From the NCBI GenBank assembly GCA_951640195.1, contig OX621172.1, forward strand, positions 868,001-932,000: a stretch of 64,000 nucleotides of DNA. Direction: 5' to 3'. This DNA is from Porpolomopsis calyptriformis. Its lineage: Eukaryota; Basidiomycota; Agaricomycetes; Agaricales; Hygrophoraceae. The position numbers and the translations under genes are program-made. Under the pieces are notes generated by a model that was not told the origin of the DNA, did no database searches, and saw only the letters and a program-made list of their open reading frames with translations. The first letter of the stretch is position 1. Every line of letters starts with the position of its first letter. Positions 43,209 through 58,430 of the stretch are shown here, one piece after another.

Positions 43209-43270
43209 ACGCCGAGTGGAGTCAATGTCGTGTATGACGAGGTCGATGACTAAGGTACGGCAATCGCGTG

Positions 43271-44610
43271 CTATGTACCAGGCCATTCAACCACCCAATG
43301 CGCCGCAACCGAGTGCTCTTGGTCATCGTCATCCTCAAACTTGAGTTTGTAAGTTGGCAGGTACTTTGACGATGGTGCCACCTAGTCATCATCAGTATTT
43401 GCATCATGTATGATGCGTGTGGCTCACCCGACCCGATGGTTGCATGTCTCTCGGAGATTCAATCACCTCGGCTCGGTAGAAACAACTGGTGTCTGGGTAG
43501 AGTGCCAGCACGGTAGAGCCCGCGGGAAACTCTTGATACGCATTCAGATGAGCTGCGCTCGTTGGTGGGGCGTTAGGGTCGGGTAGGGGTATAATTGCTC
43601 GCAGCGTCGTCTTGAAGAATCTTCGCCAAGGTCAGAAGGAACTAGGAATCAGAACACGCTGACTTACTGCCCTGGCTTCCCATCGTCCTGAGGCTCCGCG
43701 TCCTGCACTTCGTAACTGAACAAAGGTCATTGACAAGTTCAAACAAACGATTCTAAGAACAAACCGATTTTTATCCTGGTTGATGCACTTTGTAACCACC
43801 GCGAGAATCCACTGATTCTCATCAACGTCGGGGGCAGACCCATCACCAGTTTTCGTTGGTTGAGGGTGAAATGCAACCTTTCTCCCTTCTTGCAACGGTA
43901 GCTGTTTCGCTAGCGCCTCTCTCCGCGCCTTTGGTTCCCGGGAGAACGGGACGGCCGGGGAGGGGCCAACGGAATTGCGCGGTGGTAGCGCAGAAGGGGG
44001 CGGCCGGCTGAGGGGTGTGGGGACGGGTGTGGAGGGCAGTGTAGAAGAAGAGGAAGGCGAGGGGGCCCGTGGTCGCTTTGTTCTCTTTCCTGGTGGGTTG
44101 ATCACATTCAATGGGTGAATCGGACGTTGAAGCACAGACGTTACCTGATGGGGCTTCGGTCGCCTTCCTCAGAGCCATCAAGATGTCCAGACTTTCGATG
44201 GCGATATCGAGCGCCCTACGAGACCGACATAAAACTGGATAGATTTCGTCGGTATGAATCAAACTCACTTGACTTCCTTATCCCCCAAATCACGCATTTC
44301 ATGGAGGCCGGATGAGAGCTTTTTGTATGTCGTCTTAGCACTCTCCAAACCATCCACTTGGAGTGCGTCATCGGTTGGCCACGCGGATATCAGGCGGTTG
44401 ACGCGTCCGATAGTATTTTCTGTCATAGAATATATATTCGAAATAGTTGATATGGACGCCGCTGCATGGGCCCAGCATTCTATTTCTAAAAAAAAGCAAT
44501 TCGTGTTAGAGAACGCAGTGCTTTCAAGCTATCTCTCAATGTACCCCCCCCGAAACCGACCTACCTTCTGAGGAAGGGGAGCGGTTTGAAAAGCCTCGTC
44601 GTCGATCCAT
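43271..44610 (-). CDS. SGF29: SAGA-associated factor 29 (tandem Tudor)
   Basis: About seven exons. The N-terminus MDRRRGFSNRS is followed by the helical part IECWAHAAAS, NTIGRVNRLISAWPTDDALQ. A proline/serine linker precedes the SGF29 Tudor pair: WILAVVTKCINQDKNRYEVQ, DTTLRAIIPLPDPNAPPTSA, FPAGSTVLALYPDTSCFYRA, then KFEDDDDQEHSVAAHWVVEW. The Y/F and D residues that read H3K4me2/3 are in the expected blocks. The SAGA subunit brings the acetyltransferase module to promoters. The stop is at 43271-43273. Confidence 0.88.
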
Positions 44611-44761
44611 GTACAACACACTTCCTTTCTTTCAATGATCAACTTGAGAGTCCGACGTTTGCGGTTGTCGTTGCCGAGGGCGAGTAAAGCTTGACGCTGA
44701 GGGGTGAATTATGTAATCAAAGGAGAGTCGATCAACAAATAATTTTTATTTTATTTTTCTC

Positions 44762-45792
44762 TCAAATAGTACAAAGGTTAGTATCGCCCGGCTTGTCCTC
44801 GGGCAGTGGTGGAGGGGGGGCAAGTTTTCGAAGAGATACATCATATACGACTGTCCCTCGGTATGAAGAAATGTTTGGATATAGAGGGTAGAAATAACTG
44901 ACCTTCCTCTATTTTTTTCATGTCGTATTTTAAGCCGTCAAATCTTCGCCGAAGAGTGTCATTTTTCAAGTTGAGCTGGATGAATCAGTGACCGACTTGG
45001 AATTTTACGTTGACATACACTCACCATGGAGAAGCCTGCAAATAATGTTTTGACAAATGCGGATATTTTAATAGGTTCCTCGAAATTACCCAACGTTACT
45101 GCGTTGACGGCGAGGCGGGACTATTTCACGCGTCAACCAAAGGTAATGCAAAGGTCATGTCAATCGAGCCTCCAGCCGCGTACCAGTTCATTCACCAAGC
45201 TGATGAGACCGTGAAGGTAGTCTTCAACGGGCAAACAAACTCGATCATTCCATTCTTCTTTAACTGATAGGAATCAAAGAATTCAATACAGCAAAGACAG
45301 AGCGAGGTCTTACTAACTCCCAAGGAGCCCTTCAACTTTCGAGATGGATATCAGATTCCCATTCGTCAGGTACTCTAGTAGCGCGGTTACAAAGATAGCG
45401 GTCCGCAAAGAGTTGGACCACATGTCCCTCCAACGCCAAAATTGATTGGGAGGAACGAGAGTAGCCAGGACGGCAATGGTGTCTCTGCAACTCGCGAGCA
45501 GAGGGCGAACATCATCCAACAAGGCAGGAACTAAGACAAGTTCAACCAGAGAACCTAAAGAACTAGTTTACGGTCCTGACCCGAACAAATTGGCGTCGAA
45601 TGTATGACGTTGAGGACGGCGACCATGAGGCGGGTCTGCTTATCGAGCTGAGCGACCTCTACCTTGATTTTCTACCGAAGCACAAATCTTTGAACAAATC
45701 ACTCATCACGAAAAAAAAAAAAGATATACACTCCGCAGCTCAGCGTCATGGTCCAGCGAGTGACAGATAGTTTCCAGATCTTGGAAGACCAT
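44762..45792 (-). CDS. TSN: Translin
   Basis: About five exons. Family blocks: MVFQDLETICHSLDHDAELR, KIKVEVAQLDKQTRLMVAVL, LVPPNQFWRWRDMWSNSLRT, YLTNGNLISISKVEGLLG, CLPVEDYLHGLISLVNELAR, LAVNAVTLGNFEEPIKISAF, FAGFSMLNLKNDTLRRRFDG and KKIEEVVYDVSLRKL at the end. Translin binds single-stranded RNA/DNA and, with Trax, forms the C3PO nuclease that removes passenger strands in RNA silencing and processes tRNA. The partner Trax is not in this window. The start is 121 bp from the divergent SEN1 start. Confidence 0.93.
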
Positions 45793-45913
45793 TTGGACGG
45801 TGCCGATGCTTGAGTCGAGGTCACGACAAAAAAGGTCACGACTTGCACGTGCAACGGTTTCTCTCCAACCATCAACTGTAGCTAATACAGCGCGGCCAGA
45901 ATTGAAGCCGTAT
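45793..45913. promoter_or_regulatory. 121-bp divergent promoter TSN / SEN1
   Basis: Gap between the Translin (45792 minus) and SEN1 (45914 plus) start codons. No TATA box seen. The SEN1 frame is open upstream to 45800, so the gap could be shorter still. Confidence 0.45.
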
Positions 45914-48900
45914 ATGGCCCATCCACCCGTGCCAACGCGAGCACAGATCGAAGCTCGCCTTGCATCTCTTCGCGACAATCCTGTCAACACAGCGGATACT
46001 GGCAGGGATGGACTCGCACCCGTCTTTCAGTATTTAATGGCCATCCCAGCCGATACTTCGGGCACCATCCATTGGTTCTGTGTCGAGGCTGACTCGGTTA
46101 CGATCGGTGCCGCGACATTTCTGATCAGGCTCTTCGCTTATGAAAGCTCTCAGGTGCAGGGATGGATGGGGAAATTCGAGGCTTGCTTGACTGCCTGCTC
46201 GGGATGCGTGCAAGGGCTTCAGGAGGTGAAAGAGACCTCGAGGCATACGTAATGACTCGCTTTTCATCTCTCAGAGTGCATGTTGATTATTTCCCAAGGT
46301 ATTTCGGCGCATTCCCTGACGAAGTCATCAAGGGATTTTATGAAACCTTCGATGAATGGGAGCTGTCCATAGTTCTCAAGGCTATCTCTCGCGCTGGTAT
46401 ATCCCTGAACCCTCCAGTCCACGTCAAACGCCAAACTCTCAGGGCCATCCCGCCAACAGCGCTTTACCACATTCTATCTAACCCTGTCATTTACCGGGAC
46501 GCCCGAATTCTCGCCTTGATCCACTCTTGTCCTCTCCCAGAACAGTTGCTTGACTGGCCGACAGATGTGCCTCCTCCAATTCTCCTCCTCCTGATGGTGG
46601 ATGAAAATCCCACCGTACGGCGGTGGGCTAGGACCCTGGCTTCCAAGTTCACACTAGTTCCTATTCCGAAGGACAGGTTCCTTAATTCGTTTGCGACGGC
46701 TGTAGAAACCATTGCTGATGCTCTAACAGAGGGCAGCCGTACCTTGTCCTCAGTCACGCCCTCCAGTGACACTGATACCCTTAGCACCTCCTCTTTTGTG
46801 TCAGATCCCACAGAACTCTGGATCGGGTTTCGTGCGGTGTCGCCCTTCGTTCCCCCACAGTTGTTGGTGTCCAATCCTCTCATCAAGGTTGACATTCGCC
46901 GTGTTGTCATCGGCCATTTGCATGACACAGGGCTTCGTTAGTTGTCCTTCCGTCCTGTTTCCTTGGCTTGTCCACTGATTGTATCCCTATTATATACCTT
47001 GTTGAATGATGTCCAGAGTTTGTGGAGGTCTTGCAATGCTTCATCCTTCTTCTCAAGAGGTTGGGAAGCAATCTTTGGCAAGGAGAGGGGCCCGAATATG
47101 CTCAGATCGTATTCGACGCTGTCAAAGATAACCCTTCTTATCCCGAGTTGCTTCAAGACTTTGGACCTTCCGCCGACCATCCGTGGAGTCTTGCGTGGTT
47201 CGGGGAGTATCTCGATACGGTCAGCGGGCTTCCTTCTTATGGTGGAGTACTGGCGAAGATGGTTAGTTTCATGTGCGAAGAGCTCCAACATGAGCGGTTC
47301 AAGGACTTCCGGCCCGCCATTTTGGTGGCTGCCACAATGGTAAGTTGAATACCCATTAAAAAAAAAAAAACGACGATGGACTTTGAACCACCGCCTCTAG
47401 TTACTTAACACAGCCCTCAACAAGGCTTGTACCCCGGAGATGTCAAACAGTTGCGACGCAATAACAACCATTGTTGACGTTCACTCGGATACGTTCATTA
47501 CCGTGGCATTTGCGCGACCCTATAATGAGGCCAAGTGGCAGAGGGCCCGGAGTGAGGTTCTTGGGCTTACCACAGCGGTCTTCAAAAACGACGTGCAAGA
47601 TGTCCTTGACGCCCTCACATCACTTTGCGAATGTCTTGCTGGGTCTACGACAACCGCTGTTCGTGTCCCTTCCATTCGGAAACCAATGTGGAAAAAGGCG
47701 TTCGAGACTCTTCAAACCAACGACACTGATGGGTTAAGGGTACTCATTACCGTTGTCTCTCAGGTCGCCCATCTTGGTATCTTCAGCAAGTCGCCATTTG
47801 ACCCTGCCTTTGATCCTTCGAAAGGTTCAACAACCGCGGAGACAGCCTTAAATGAGATTAATCTTTCTCTGAATCTCATATACCGCGGTCTTGCCGAAGC
47901 CCTTGCGAAGTACGCGGACGACAACGTCTCCTCTGTTCTTGATTTGCTTCGCCAGCCGGGCGTAGTAAAGGACATAATGGCACTTATGCTTTCTCCCGTC
48001 GCAAGCTTGCAAGCTGCTGCTCAAAATTTAGTCGGCCAAGCCTTTGACGTTGATGTACGCCTCGACTGTTTTCGAGCCCTCTTGGAGAACTTGCCCGATG
48101 CCTCGCTGAAAGCAATCTTTGACTTTCTTGATGTTTTCATCAAATATGCGTCACTCATACCTGAGGCGTGCAACTTGTCGAAATCCCTCGTACGTTGCTT
48201 AACAGACATAATAGAAGTACTCTGCTCCAGCCACGATGGACTTCTTCGGAATCCTCATTTCATGCAACCAGCAGGAAATGCTGGACCGGCTGCCAAGCTA
48301 CCAAAGTTTTGGAGATTGATGACCAAATCTATCGCGGTCATTTTCAAACGGACGCCATCGTGGTCTACATATTTCGAACCTGAGGATATGGTTGTATGGA
48401 TGCGGGATGCCCTCATATTTGGGAGGGATATGCTAGCGCAGCGGAGGGTTATTGAGATTGCAGCCGCTGGCGATACCAAGCAGCTGCCAACTTTGAAACC
48501 CCCTGCAAGGCTGTCGCGCGTAGGAAGATCGATGATAGTCGACTTGCAAGAAGTTCTGCCGGAATTGGCAAGGTGGTTACGCTTGACCGATGAAGAGCTC
48601 TTGCACCAATCCTTCTCCCTACTTCAATCTCTCCTCGATTGTTTCCGGGAAAGTGGTATTCCCCCAACTCCAGCTGGAATCGCAAAGTTGAACAGGCACA
48701 TCGACGATGCCCGAAAGAAAGATCCATCTCGCCCGCAGACTCGCCTCGACTCAAGCAGACTATTGCAATTGGAAAATGCCCTTGCCTCCTTCGACGATGA
48801 AATCCAAATTATCTCTTATACTCCGGCACCCAAGCGAGAAGAAGGGAAAAGAAAAAGCGATAAGTCAAAAGCTACCTCTGTTTCGGCGCCAAAGTCGACG

Positions 48901-51900
48901 GAAGGGGATCTCAAGCCGGGCACTTCTAAATCTTCTGTCTCTCGGTTCTTCGAGCCACAGAACCTTGGCTTCCAACCGACATCCCGTAAACCAGGACCTC
49001 TGCCTCCTTCTACACGTTCTATTACCGCTTTCCCCACCAAACCCAAAGAAGCTGAGCCAAAGAATGAGAGCCGGGTTCACATCACTCCCATTGAACAATC
49101 TTCTAGTGAATCCGAAAGCGAAGGAGAGCCAGAGTCTCGAGGAGGGTTAGCTTCTCTCGGGAAATTTCAAAAGTCGCCAAAAATCAAGAAGCCAGTTGAA
49201 CGCAGGCAAGTCAAGATGCTTCAAGCCCCACCTCGTAGCTTGAAGGCGATACAGGACCGGGAATCTCGGCGGGAGGATGCTCGCAGGACGGCCCTGAGGC
49301 TCAAACAGGATATATCCGACCTTCATCGCGCACTTTTATCGTGGAATTATGACCATGATGGCCCTGAGCCGCCATTCGGCGGATTCAAACCATCGTTAAC
49401 GCACGTCCCGGATATGTTTACCGACCATGACCAATATCTCCGCGTGTTCAAACCTCTTGTATTGCTAGAATGTTGGTCACAGCTCATTCAATCCAAGGAT
49501 GAAGTCTTGGAGAGTTATGAATTCAAGATAACATCAAAGCAATATGCAGATGACTGGCTTGACGTTGAAGTCATGAGGCCCGATGGTGTGAAGAAGGATT
49601 GGTATCTGGCCGAGACCGATGTCGTGCTAGTTAGGCATCCCGACCGCAAGAAGTGCATACTTGCCAAAGTCCGGAGCTATACTGCAAGACCATGGGGGAT
49701 CCAAGCCTCCCTTCGGTTCTTCTTTGGTTCTGGTACCCTCGACCCCGGTTTGCAACTCAACTCGAGTTGGCAGCTTAGTAAAGTTTTCAGGTGAGGAATA
49801 GCATTCATTACCTGGTCAACTTGCGATTCTGACGTCTCAAAGCTTGAGCACGATACATCGTGAATACGCCGCTCTTATGGCTCTACCGTATTACGACCTT
49901 TTTCAGACTATCCTTCGGCCTCAACTGACCAAGGCTATCCCTCCTAACCGCACCGAGATTGATCGAATTATGGCCAAGTACCACGTGAATGAGCCACAGG
50001 CCGTTGCGATTTCGACTTCTCTTAAAGCCCAAGGATTTGCTTTGATTCAGGGGTAAGCCAGTTCTGATCAAAACCTGGTATTTTATACCTCCTCAACACA
50101 ATCTAGACCCCCGGGAACTGGCAAAACTTCGACCATCTGTGGTCTTGTGGATGCCGTCTTATCGACACGTGCACACCCGATCAGCACTAGTCACGGGGGC
50201 CGCAATGTTGTGCAAACAGATAAAGGGCTGCTCAAGAAAATACTTCTATGTGCACCTAGTAATGCCGCCATTGACGAGGTTGCCTCTCGTATCAAAAATT
50301 CTTCCCGTGGTTCACCAAACGTTGTTCGGGTTGGTGCAGACAAGGCTATCAATATTAGCGTCAAGGACATCTCGTTGGATTATCTCATAGAGCAGCAAAT
50401 CAACTCGAACAAAATCAACTCGGACGATTATGGCGGTCAGATTGCGGCGCTCCGTGAAGAGATCGAATCGGTCAAACGGTTGAAACAAGAGAAAATAGCA
50501 GAGGTATCGAGAGTACACGACAACGTATCTTGTGCGATCGCTCTCCAAGATGAAATCAAGAGACTCAATTCAAAGAGGATGCTTTTGACGCAAAACCTTG
50601 ACAAACTCAAAGACAAGCAGAAGTCCGACTCGCGTTCTCTTGATGCCACGCGCCGGAAATTCCGTGTCAAAATTTTATCCGAGGCTGACGTCATATGCAG
50701 TACTCTGTCTGGGGCCGGCCAGGAGCTCTTGGAACAATTTGAATACGAAATGATTATCATCGACGAAGCTTCTCAAGCAGTTGAGCTCAGTTCATTAATA
50801 CCTCTGAGATACAGTTGTGGAAGGTGCATCATGGTCGGCGGTGCGTCATATATTGCTCACTTAGCTTCTGTTTGTGTACCTTTCCTTTGAATAGACCCTC
50901 AACAACTTCCTCCCACGGTTTTATCCCGAGAGGTTGGGACAGACACCTTCGAGCATTATGTCACAAAGCTCATTTAGGGTTTCAGGCAGCTAATTTCCAA
51001 TACAACCAATCGCTCTTTGTTCGCCTGCAAAAACACCAACCTGAAGCCGTGCACCTCTTGAGGTAAGCTAAGAGCTTTTCACATCGATTCGGATGGTTGA
51101 ATTCTGGTCAGTATACAATATCGTATGCATCCTGACATCAGTCAGCTACCAAGTCGGATCTTCTATCAAGGTCGGCTGAGAGATGGCCCAGATATGGCTA
51201 CGAAGACCAAACAGCCTTGGCATTCGCATGCCAAATTCGGGACCTATCGATTCTTCAACGTTCCTCGAGGGCAAGAGGAGCAGATGCCAGGTCACTCGCT
51301 AAAAAACATAGCCGAGTCTAAAGTCGCCGCGTCCTTATTCGCTCTTCTTCGACAAGAGTTCTCGTCCTTCAACTTCGATTTCAAAGTTGGCGTGGTGTCA
51401 ATGTACAGTGGCCAAGTCACGGAATTGCGTCGTACATTCAAACAGCGATTTGGATTAGAGATACTCGAGACCGTGGATTTTCATACAGTGGATGGCTTTC
51501 AAGGGCAGGAGAAAGATATTATTATTCTTTCCTGTGTTCGAGCGGGTCCCGGGGTGCAGTCAGTGGGCTTCTTGAGCGGTAAGTATGGACACGAGTTACA
51601 TTTCTGTTGTGTCTTATGTAGCTATCCTCCAGACACCCGCAGAATGAATGTCGCCATGACCCGCGCGAAATCGTCTTTGTTCATACTGGGAAATGCTGCG
51701 ACGCTGGAACGCAGTGACGAGACCTGGCGAAGCATTGTGCAAGACTCGCGGGCGAGGTCATCTTTGACAGACGTAAGCATTTCTTTCTTAACCCGTGGTA
51801 GTTGGTCTGACTTTGCGTAGGCGGATGGAGCCTACTTCACCGTAACAAAAGACTTCACACCGCGATTACCACCATCACCAAGGAAGTCAGCCAAGGCTCC

Positions 51901-52390
51901 TCCGAAGCTTATACCGCAGCCCCTGCCGGTAGATCTAGCTACACCTCAAGAGTTAAAGGCTGCTATCGACCGACGTACTTCCTCCGCACTACCCAAGCGT
52001 CCTATGTCCAGTCAAAAAACAGAAGAGACACTGCCGGCAAATCTAGCTACACCTCGCGAGTTGCAGGTTGCCCTCGATGGTACGACCTCCACGTTCCCCA
52101 CACTCAGTAACAAGGCGGAAATAGAGGGATCTTCCAGCGAACTCGCCTCCCAAGTTACTCCAGAGGATCTACGCGGCCAAAAAAGACAGTTCGATACTCT
52201 AGATGGTAATGGGTTACCTTTGTCCACCTCCCTCTCCACCGGGGAGAATTCCAAAGCGGCTATTTATCCGCCTCCCAAGAAACGTCCAAAGCCGCCAGTG
52301 AACATTTTCATCCCGAAGGCTAAAAAGGTATGATGAGATAACACTCGACAATGCGGTCAACTTACTGTTTATTTTTAGCGTCCAACATGA
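45914..52390 (+). CDS. SEN1: Sen1-type SF1 RNA/DNA helicase
   Basis: A large multi-exon gene of roughly 1,900 residues. The N-terminal half is the helical Sen1_N domain (GQ..GWMGKFEACLTACSGCVQ, YFEPEDMVVWMRDALIFGRD), then a disordered S/K/P linker. The helicase core has PPGTGKTS (Walker A, split by an intron), ILLCAPSNAAIDEVASRI, EMIIIDEASQAVE, DPQQLPPTVLSRE, SIQYRMHPDISQLPS, VDFHTVDGFQGQEKDIIILS and DTRRMNVAMTRAKSSLFILG. These are all Upf1-like SF1B motifs. Sen1 ends transcription of noncoding RNAs and resolves R-loops. The tail carries two 48-bp repeats (51923-51970, 52031-52078). The N-terminal exon borders near 46150-46275 are unresolved. Confidence 0.9.
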
Positions 52391-52612
52391 TGTACCCGGA
52401 TAATTAGAAGTCGAATCTCATGTTCTTTGTTCTTGCATAGAGCTCTTGTACAGTATCAAGACAAGATAGAAAGTAAGTTATTATACATTGTTCCATATTC
52501 TCCATCATTGTATCGTTCATTTGGTACGCAAGAGGCCCAAGTAGATATCTTTATGTAATGTGGTAGATTGCCTAAATTTTGCATCAATTGTTGGTTCTCC
52601 TTTTTTGACAAG

Positions 52613-53434
52613 ATGCCCGTCGAATCTGCGCAACAACCTGATCGCTCCGAAATATGTTCGTTGAGTGGGAGGACCCCTGTCTTCGCATCCACGCTTGATC
52701 AGCGATTCTCCTTTGGGCTTCACCTTCCCCGCAGTCATGCACCAGATAGTCCCAGGCTCCCTCTTCTTGTCGTCGTTCATGGCGTCAGTAGACGAATCGA
52801 TGGGTACCTCGAGAATCTAGCAGCATTCAGTGACGAGCATCACTGTGTCATCATGTGTCCACTCTTCCCTGCGGGTGTTATCGATCCAATCGACATGGAC
52901 AACTACAAAACCGTCCTCTATAAAGATATCCGTTTCGACCTCATTCTGCTCTCTATGATCGAGCAAGCGGCTGGTGTATGGCGAATCAGATCAGATAAAT
53001 TCTTTCTTCACGGATTCAGCGGCGGTGGTCAGCTCGCCCATCGCTTCTTTTATCTGCACCCTGATCGACTCGCGGCAATATCCATCGCTGCACCTGGGAG
53101 TATCACCACTCCTAATATGCAAGAACGGTGGCCTGGTGGCCTCGCGGATGCAAGCCTCAAATTTGGTATTCCTGGAGTTCCCGATTTCAGGGCGATGGCC
53201 AGTGTGCCAGTTCAGATGGTCGTCGGAGAGGAAGATCTTGAGATCATTGAGTCAATCAAAGGGCCGGGAGAGACGAGGGTCGACAAAATACAACGGCTCA
53301 GAACTGCGTTTTGCGAAATTGGGGTGCAGCCTGCATTAGAAATCGTTCCAGGCGTAGGGCATGAGGGACAACAATTATTGTCAGTGTTAAAGGCTTGGCT
53401 CGGTCCCCTCGTCGATCGAATGAGGAAGGATTGA
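52613..53434 (+). CDS. Alpha/beta hydrolase (esterase-like)
   Basis: A single exon of 273 aa starting at the first ATG in frame. RLPLLVVVHGVSRRIDGYLE gives the strand and oxyanion-hole HG. KFFLHGFSGGGQLAHRFFYL holds the nucleophile elbow GFSGGG. VPVQMVVGEEDLEII carries the likely acidic residue, and IVPGVGHEGQQLL the catalytic histidine. The fold matches the PHB depolymerase/esterase-like alpha/beta hydrolases. There is no signal peptide, so it is probably cytosolic. Substrate unknown. It is one of few intronless genes in the window. Confidence 0.82.
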   Translation: MPVESAQQPDRSEICSLSGRTPVFASTLDQRFSFGLHLPRSHAPDSPRLPLLVVVHGVSRRIDGYLENLAAFSDEHHCVIMCPLFPAGVIDPIDMDNYKTVLYKDIRFDLILLSMIEQAAGVWRIRSDKFFLHGFSGGGQLAHRFFYLHPDRLAAISIAAPGSITTPNMQERWPGGLADASLKFGIPGVPDFRAMASVPVQMVVGEEDLEIIESIKGPGETRVDKIQRLRTAFCEIGVQPALEIVPGVGHEGQQLLSVLKAWLGPLVDRMRKD

Positions 53435-53580
53435 GTTAAAACATGCCTCATCATATAAAATAGGAGTGTGCAGCAAGGTTCTTAGGCGGTAGGACTATCT
53501 CTGTATTCTTAAAGTTCTGTGGTACTCCTGGTTAGCATCATTGTTGCAATATTCAAGTATCACTCATCTTACCGTCGATA

Positions 53581-58000
<4,420 letters not shown>

Positions 58001-58430
58001 AAGTTTTCTTTGGTTTAGGTCATGTGATCTTTATATGCGACGGCGATTATCTACCATGGCAATCTGAGGAATTGGCCAACAATTATGTAGAAGGGTGAGT
58101 TTAAAATGTGGAGAAAATGGATTTACACAGCAGGAAATACAATTGCGCGAGAGAAAATCTATTTAACGCGGAGGAAATGCAGTGCGCAACAGAAAATATA
58201 TTGTGGGAGGAACGGGTCGATTGCATTCGTACAATTACGCCATAGATGAAACAGAGCTGAGGACAATGCCAATGCCTCCTGTTGACCAGGAAACTTGAAG
58301 TTGCCCAATACCCTCTAACCGGATGGTTGGCCTGAACATTGACAAAGGTTATGATTTCTCAAAGTACAGGCTTGCATTCATCACCTGTGATCATAGGAGT
58401 ACAATCACCACTAGGGTGATATCGAAGTAT
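58001..58430. other. Intergenic with a degenerate 39-bp tandem repeat
   Basis: About 430 bp between DHR1 and the GH71 gene. The segment 58110-58210 consists of about 2.5 imperfect copies of a roughly 39-bp unit (see repeat entry). The rest shows nothing specific. It should contain the DHR1 promoter and the GH71 3' UTR. Confidence 0.5.
58110..58210 (+). repeat. Imperfect 39-bp tandem repeat
   Basis: Unit 1 (58110-58148) and unit 2 (58149-58187) share GAGAAAAT..ATTTA, then AGGAAAT.CA and a closing GCGC. A partial third copy starts CAGAAAATATATT at about 58190. Divergence between units is about 20-25 percent. Confidence 0.55.

Noticed and set aside
44615..44710. Minus-strand coding-like segment (QALLALGNDNRKRRTLKL) upstream of SGF29
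   Set aside because: It lies in the 5' UTR of SGF29 after the Translin stop and does not join to either gene.
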